From Tautonia plasticadhaerens (GTDB lineage Bacteria; Planctomycetota; Planctomycetia; Isosphaerales; Isosphaeraceae), in contig NZ_CP036426.1 of assembly GCF_007752535.1 (NCBI RefSeq), positions 5,952,001-6,016,000 on the forward strand: a stretch of 64,000 nt of DNA. Reading direction: 5' to 3'. Of the stretch, positions 63,089-64,000 are shown piece by piece. Positions within the stretch are counted from its first letter, which is position 1. The number at the start of each line of letters is the position of its first letter. The notes beneath the pieces were generated by a model. It had not been told where the DNA came from. It saw only the letters and a list, made by a program, of their open reading frames with translations, and ran no database searches. Both the position numbers and the translations under genes were made by a program.

Positions 63089-64000
63089 TCACGGATTTTG
63101 GGGGGTAGCCGAGCGGTATCCGCCGAGGGAGGCGGAGATGAGCAGGTTCTGGAGCCAGTCGTCGTGGTAGCGATGGCCGTTGTGACGTTCGGCGGGGCAT
63201 CGCCATCCCTCGTTTGCTCTCGCGACGGCCGGGTGCCAGGGGGCATAGTTCGCCAGAAGCGCCCAGGCCCGGCCGTGGAGTCGGCAGGCGGCAGGTGAGC
63301 CATGTAGGTGCTGGCCGCGGTCGAAGTCGCGGTTCATCCCGCGCATCATCCGGTCCAGCATGTTGCTCGTGCGGTGGCCGCCGGGGTGCGCGTACGCCGT
63401 GGCGTATTCCTTCGACCGGCCGCACAGCTTCTCGACCTGCTCCCGCAGCCACGCCGACATCGCCTGCCGCCGGGCCCATTCGCGCAGCCGCCGCAACCGC
63501 TGCGCGAAGCTCCGGCGCGACGGCGCGTGGTACGATTCCCAGACCCGCTTCGACAGCTCCCGGAACGGCTCGCTCAGCTTGCCCCGACTGCGGATGTCCA
63601 GCCAGCCATGCAGGAAGCAGCGGAGCAGCACGACCAGCGGGAACAGCGTCAGCCACGCCTGATGCGTCGCGGCCCAGCCGTCGACGCTCACCGTCCGGGG
63701 CGCAAACTGCGGCTCGACGTCGCGGCCCTCGGCCTTGAGGACGCCGTAGGCGTCCGTCAGCTCGGCGGCCCCGGCCGACGCGGCCGGCTCGACGCCCAGG
63801 ACGCAGCCGTCGCCGACGGTCGTGGCCAGGTAGACCTTCTCACCGTCGATCGTCTGGTGATGCTCGTCGGCCAGGAGGTGCTCGGGCAGCCGGGCCCGTC
63901 GCACGGTGGTCCCCACGATGCTCGACCGGCCCAGGCCGCACGTCAGCCGATACCAGGACATCGGGTCGCGGCCGAAGACGCGGGCCAGGGCCCAGAACGG
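63089..64000 (-). CDS. transposase-like protein, partial
   Basis: The frame runs off the right edge and ends at 63089. It contains a DDE-like set: HQTIDGEKVYLATTVGDG, TVSVDGWAATHQAW with Asp, LLRCFLHGWLDIRSR, and a later HRTSNMLDRMMRGMNRDF resembling the last catalytic region of several transposases. The family was not assigned. It may be a complete gene starting beyond the window, and its upstream codons (PFWALARVFGRDP) are already in frame at the edge. No ends are visible. Confidence 0.65.
   Translation of the reverse strand, partial: PFWALARVFGRDPMSWYRLTCGLGRSSIVGTTVRRARLPEHLLADEHHQTIDGEKVYLATTVGDGCVLGVEPAASAGAAELTDAYGVLKAEGRDVEPQFAPRTVSVDGWAATHQAWLTLFPLVVLLRCFLHGWLDIRSRGKLSEPFRELSKRVWESYHAPSRRSFAQRLRRLREWARRQAMSAWLREQVEKLCGRSKEYATAYAHPGGHRTSNMLDRMMRGMNRDFDRGQHLHGSPAACRLHGRAWALLANYAPWHPAVARANEGWRCPAERHNGHRYHDDWLQNLLISASLGGYRSATPQNP

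Overview
The window is about 64 kb of very GC-rich DNA. It most likely comes from a planctomycete of the Isosphaeraceae type. The evidence is a sigma factor next to a giant Ser/Thr kinase with WD40 repeats, dense two-component and WD40 genes, and many IS701, IS630, IS110 and IS256-like elements in the expected styles. No rRNA, tRNA or CRISPR array was recognised.

Region 1 (1-19.9 kb) is a defence and accessory island. A CBS-domain protein with a HEPN-like R-x4-H motif precedes a translationally coupled drmA-drmB-drmC core of a DISARM anti-phage system. It is followed by a DUF262/DUF1524 (GmrSD-like) nuclease, a ParA ATPase with an overlapping partner gene, an HNH-like protein and several small housekeeping-like genes: DUF2293, TfoX-N, pRiA4b Orf3-like, cupin and cytosine deaminase. 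A broken RNA ligase and a convergent TcmP / Gp37-Gp68 (DUF5131) pair close the region. No methyltransferase sits directly in the visible part of the DISARM operon.

Region 2 (20.0-33.2 kb) looks like the core of an integrated mobile element. It holds two related AAA-type ATPases and a primase-helicase-winged-helix replication protein. Three tandem beta-class DNA methyltransferases (TSPPY motif, nearly identical C-termini) follow, with a DUF3102-like DNA-binding protein, an XRE-like regulator, a Dam/D12-type methyltransferase and a tyrosine recombinase. Short regulatory-looking repeats are scattered through it: a 154-bp tandem repeat, a five-copy GGTGGTGTCA...CGTGATCC element, GTTATCAAC repeats and a TTGTAAA cluster beside the integrase.

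Region 3 (33.2-56.3 kb) begins with a decayed IS256-family element. It continues with a 1602-residue hybrid kinase that carries two different histidine-kinase cores, coupled to a LuxR-type regulator. A probable stress or aldehyde-detoxification cluster follows: SRPBCC membrane protein, two Zn alcohol dehydrogenases and two DJ-1/PfpI proteins. Next come an ECF sigma factor, a Ser/Thr kinase with WD40 and CBM9-like domains, and a rearrangement breakpoint that joins a truncated WD40 gene to a truncated esterase. Several pseudogenes show that this is an eroding accessory segment.

Region 4 (56.3-64 kb) is an insertion-sequence pile-up. It has one IS630-like element with TA target duplication inside an amidohydrolase gene, a second truncated IS630 transposase and an IS110-like gene. 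Three IS701-family elements or remnants follow, joined head to tail through shared CTAA target sites. They lie inside a remnant of an integrase closely related to the intact one at 31-33 kb. The window ends inside another transposase-like gene.
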